Assembly: GCF_035989885.1 (NCBI RefSeq)
Contig: NZ_CP108518.1
Coordinates: 124,001-188,000 of the forward strand
Direction: 5' to 3'
DNA: 64,000 nucleotides
Source of the DNA: Streptomyces sp. NBC_01232
GTDB lineage: Bacteria > Actinomycetota > Actinomycetes > Streptomycetales > Streptomycetaceae
Positions 61,603 through 64,000 of the stretch are shown one piece after another. The position numbers and the translations under genes are program-made. Under the pieces are notes generated by a model that was not told where the DNA came from, ran no database searches, and saw nothing but the letters and a program-made list of their open reading frames with translations. Each line of letters begins with the position of its first letter. Position 1 is the first letter of the stretch.

Positions 61603-62790
61603 CTAGTTGAACGGCTCCAGTGTCATGAAGGCCTCTTGGGGATTGCCGTCGTGCACCAGCGACTCGTGGGCGCCCACGTCGTCGAAGGCGAAGCCGTACG
61701 CCTTACCGTCGGCCATCTGTCCGTGGATGACGCGGGAGTAGTGGTTGGTGACGGCGTCACGGTAGAAGTTGGCGCCGTTCGCGTCGGGCTGGCTGGGGTT
61801 GCTCAGCAGCGTCGACCGGTTGAAGCCCGCGCACAGGGTTCGGGATATCGGGCCGCGGACCTGGTCGTTGGGTGCGTCCAGGAGCTTGTAGCAGCCGAAG
61901 ACGCTGTCGGAATCCGGCTTCTGGAAGCTGGTGACCACCGCTCCCGAGCCGTTGGTGAAGTTCATGACGTTGCCCGAGACACGGCCGTAGTACTTGACGT
62001 TCGGCTGGTTCGCGAACGGCGTCACCGTGAGTGTGGAAGAGCTGTACTTGCTCCAGACGCGGTTGATGTAGTCGTTCATGACACCGGCGGGGATTCCGCC
62101 CGCCTCGATGCCGTGACCGGGCGAGAGCGCGCGCAGCGGGGTGCCGTCGGGACGGTTCTGGATCAATCCGCCCCAGCCTGCCGAACGCAGCTGGCTGAAC
62201 ACGGCGTTGTAGCCGCCCGGCTTGAGCCGCCCGGTGTTGGTGACCGTACCGCCCGCCGCCTTCACGCCGACTGCGTACGGGGCCGAGAACATGTCGACCT
62301 GGGTGCTGTTGATCCACAGACCGGCATCGTTGAGCGTGTACTCGGACCAGTTGAACAGGACGTTGCGGTTGGGGTCGGAGGGGTTCTGCACGGCGGGCTG
62401 CACCAGGCCGCCGGTGCTGACCTTGAAGACGATCTTCTGGCCGATGGAGAAGTAGACGCGTCCGGAGAACTTGGGCATCCGGATGGTCCTGGTCTGTCCG
62501 TTGGCCGGTCCCGCGATCGACGCGTCGGGCGCGGGGGTGGGGGGATTGCCTCCGACGGGCCACGGGTGGAACCCGCCGTTGGCGTCGGCCCAGCCCTGCT
62601 GGCCGGTCGTCAGCAGCGTACCCAGGTTGTAGATGTAGACCGGTTCGCTGCGTCCCGAGTTGTTCTTGATCGTGAGCGGGATGGTCGCCGGTACGGCCTC
62701 TGCGGACGGCGACGGGCCGAAAACCATCAGACCGGCGCCGACAACCAGTGCTGCTATCCCGGATGCAAGCACTTTCGATAAACGGAACAC
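61603..62790 (-). CDS. Secreted beta-1,3-glucanase, GH64 family
   Basis: 395 residues from a GTG with GGAGGAA 5-6 nt upstream. A signal peptide (VLASGIAALVVGAGLMVFG, cleavage near SAEA) leads to a GH64 (thaumatin-like/laminaripentaose-producing) domain: IPLTIKNNSGRSEPVYIYNL, GRVYFSIGQKIVF, LFNWSEYTLND, MFSAPYAVGV and the C-terminal YGFAFDDVGAHESLVHDGNPQ. It probably releases oligosaccharides from fungal or yeast cell-wall glucan. A palindromic operator resembling CebR boxes lies 71-84 bp upstream, implying sugar-dependent repression. Confidence 0.88.
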   Translation of the reverse strand: MFRLSKVLASGIAALVVGAGLMVFGPSPSAEAVPATIPLTIKNNSGRSEPVYIYNLGTLLTTGQQGWADANGGFHPWPVGGNPPTPAPDASIAGPANGQTRTIRMPKFSGRVYFSIGQKIVFKVSTGGLVQPAVQNPSDPNRNVLFNWSEYTLNDAGLWINSTQVDMFSAPYAVGVKAAGGTVTNTGRLKPGGYNAVFSQLRSAGWGGLIQNRPDGTPLRALSPGHGIEAGGIPAGVMNDYINRVWSKYSSSTLTVTPFANQPNVKYYGRVSGNVMNFTNGSGAVVTSFQKPDSDSVFGCYKLLDAPNDQVRGPISRTLCAGFNRSTLLSNPSQPDANGANFYRDAVTNHYSRVIHGQMADGKAYGFAFDDVGAHESLVHDGNPQEAFMTLEPFN

Positions 62791-62860
62791 GCTCTTCCTC
62801 CTTGTGGGGGGCACCTGACGGTGGGGAGGTTCGGCGCTCCCATGTTCATACATTGATACC

Positions 62861-62874
62861 TGAGAGCGCTCTCA
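62861..62874. promoter_or_regulatory. LacI/CebR-like operator upstream of the glucanase
   Basis: TGAGAGCGCTCTCA is a perfect 14-bp palindrome differing at one position per arm from the known CebR box TGGGAGCGCTCCCA. It lies in the glucanase promoter region and suggests control by a LacI-family sugar repressor. Confidence 0.7.
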
Positions 62875-62967
62875 GCGTCGGACTATGCTCAAGTTCTGTC
62901 AAGAACTGGACAGAGTCCGGAGCGCCTGATCATCGTCGGGGTCCGCGCCTGAAGGCTCTTGGACCAG

Positions 62968-63050
62968 CATGTTTCGACGGGATCAGCGCATCAGCCGTGC
63001 GACCACCCGGTCGAAACATGGAAGCGGCGACGGCCGTTGGCCGTCGCCGC
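62968..63050 (-). terminator. Hairpins after the DUF4235 operon
   Basis: A 12-bp stem with a GTT loop (63024-63050) lies 42 bp after the DUF4235 stop and probably terminates that operon. Next to it, CATGTTTCGAC (62968-62978) pairs with GTCGAAACATG (63010-63020) across 31 nt, a second, longer structure. Confidence 0.65.
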
Positions 63051-63091
63051 CACTTGGGTGAGCGTCTCCACTCTCTGAAAGCTGCGGCCGA

Positions 63092-63358
63092 TCAGCCGGG
63101 CCAGGTGCCCGTGAGGCGCCGGGTGGCGACCGCTCCGGAACGGTCGACGGCGGCCTTGACGGCCGCGAAGATCGCGCCCTGCAGGGCCGCGGCAACCAGG
63201 ATCGCCCGCCAGGAGCGGTCCTCGTCGGTCGCGTCGGGAGCGTCGTCCGCCCCTTCGATCAGCTTCCAGACCTGCTTGAACACGAGTCCGGCGAGTGCGC
63301 CGCTGAGGGCGCCCAACGCCAGTCCGACCGGCTTGTATGCGATCGCCGACGCTTTCAC
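63092..63358 (-). CDS. DUF4235 membrane protein
   Basis: 88 residues; its ATG overlaps the preceding stop (ATGA). AYKPVGLALGALSGALAGLVFKQVWKLI is the family's first helix, then DEDRSWRAILVAAALQGAIF and AVKAAVDR. The family is small, actinobacterial, of unknown role, and usually follows DUF3618 and holin-X genes, as here. It is likely membrane-bound and stress-related. Confidence 0.9.
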   Translation of the reverse strand: MKASAIAYKPVGLALGALSGALAGLVFKQVWKLIEGADDAPDATDEDRSWRAILVAAALQGAIFAAVKAAVDRSGAVATRRLTGTWPG

Positions 63359-63762
63359 TGGTGCCTCCTCCGGTTGCCCCGCACCAGCAGGAACACGATC
63401 AGGGCAGCGCCGACCGTGAGCAGTGCGGCCCGCCGCGCCTTGTCGAAAACGGGGTCGAGGGTCTTCTCGGCCGCCAGGTGCACGGCATGGTCGACCCCGC
63501 CCCGGATCCGTCCCGTCACCAGGGCGGCCTTCTCCGTGGCCTGCTCCTTCACGGCGGCCGTCTTCTCCCGGGCCTGCGCCTTGACATCGGCCTTGGCGGC
63601 CAGCGCCTCGACGGTGCGGCCGAGTTCATCGCGGGTGTGCTCGATCCGTTCCCGCAGTTCCTCGGCAGAGGGTTCGCCGGAGGTCGGCTGCCGAGGTTGA
63701 TCGGGCTGTTGGGGAGCAGCGGGCCGGCGGGGAGCGGGTTCGTTGCGGGACTGGCTGGTCAT
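63355..63762 (-). CDS. DUF3618 protein
   Basis: 135 residues. A Pro/Arg-rich N-terminus is followed by EELRERIEHTRDELGRTVEAL and ALAAKADVKAQAREKTAAVK, the DUF3618 signature, and a C-terminal transmembrane helix (AALLTVGAALIVFLLVRG). It overlaps both neighbours by 4 bp, giving translational coupling in a three-gene operon. Function unknown. Confidence 0.9.
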   Translation of the reverse strand: MTSQSRNEPAPRRPAAPQQPDQPRQPTSGEPSAEELRERIEHTRDELGRTVEALAAKADVKAQAREKTAAVKEQATEKAALVTGRIRGGVDHAVHLAAEKTLDPVFDKARRAALLTVGAALIVFLLVRGNRRRHQ

Positions 63763-64000
63763 CGGTGTGCCTTCTCCCTGATCTCGGCCACGTCGGCCTG
63801 GAGGCTGTGCATCGTCTGCTCCGGCGCCGGTGTGCCTGCCTGCGCGATCTGCTTCTTGCCTGCCATCGCCACCACCACGGCGCTCGTCGCCAGAACGGCG
63901 GTGACGATGAGGGCCGAGGCCCAGACGGGAAGTACCAGAGCCAGTGCGGCGATCCCCGCCACCACCAGGGCCTGGGCGGCCAGGAAGCCGAGGAGTCCGG
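63759..64000 (-). CDS. Holin-X-family (phage holin family) membrane protein, C-terminal part
   Basis: The 5' end lies beyond the window. Two hydrophobic helices are visible (GLLGFLAAQALVVAGIAALAL, ASALIVTAVLATSAVVVAMAG), followed by KKQIAQAGTPAPEQTMHSLQADVAEIREKAHR, the typical tail of the actinobacterial holin-X/DUF1469 proteins. It is the first of the three coupled genes visible here. Confidence 0.85.
   Translation of the reverse strand, partial: GLLGFLAAQALVVAGIAALALVLPVWASALIVTAVLATSAVVVAMAGKKQIAQAGTPAPEQTMHSLQADVAEIREKAHR

Overview
The window is high-GC actinobacterial DNA, almost certainly Streptomyces. The signs are G/C-biased third positions, GTG and TTG starts, ATGA/GTGA gene overlaps, SARP and gamma-butyrolactone-type regulators, an ActIII-type ketoreductase and an acyl-CoA carboxylase with an epsilon subunit. 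No rRNA, tRNA or CRISPR array was seen.

Left part (1-18.7 kb): one flank of an aromatic (type II) polyketide gene cluster. It holds a Baeyer-Villiger-type monooxygenase (cut by the window edge), a Tat-exported FAD oxidase, SRPBCC proteins including an ActVII-like two-domain aromatase/cyclase, an alpha/beta hydrolase, an intact phosphopantetheinyl transferase, an ActIII-like ketoreductase and the acyl-CoA carboxylase beta and epsilon subunits. The minimal PKS (KS-alpha, KS-beta, ACP) is not in the window and probably lies upstream of base 1. Three genes look like enzymes that have lost key residues: a truncated adenylation domain, a class V aminotransferase with Arg in place of the PLP lysine, and a PPTase homologue lacking its Asp and Lys.

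Regulatory core (14-28.6 kb): three SARP activators, three TetR-type repressors of the butyrolactone-receptor kind, an AfsA-type signal synthase, a P450 and two reductases. AAACCG-N6-CGGTTT operators sit upstream of several of these genes. A second possible signalling circuit lies inside this region: a cytoplasmic XRE-TPR protein is divergent from a 23-residue ORF ending in DIGWPNH, and a separate secreted 56-residue peptide carries IDWP twice. Both loci have repeated GGCAA/TTGCC boxes. I consider this the best candidate for an undescribed system.

Middle (28.6-50.5 kb): accessory DNA. It contains a secreted peptidase, a Nudix hydrolase, four ~360-bp direct repeats followed by 9-bp minisatellites, a histone-H1-like winged-helix protein, a Ser/Thr kinase, a caspase-like protein without obvious catalytic residues, two transposase relics, a frameshifted serine hydrolase, two methyltransferases, a CAP-domain protein, another intact PPTase, a SUKH protein and an orphan ribbon-helix-helix antitoxin.

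Right part (50.5-64 kb): more conventional genes. These are a membrane protein, an AraC/GyrI regulator, a large AfsR-like regulator, an imine-reductase-like enzyme, an esterase-like hydrolase, a GltD-like oxidoreductase, a GH64 beta-1,3-glucanase behind a CebR-like operator, and a coupled holin/DUF3618/DUF4235 operon. All assignments come from reading the sequence and from family knowledge; no database search was run.
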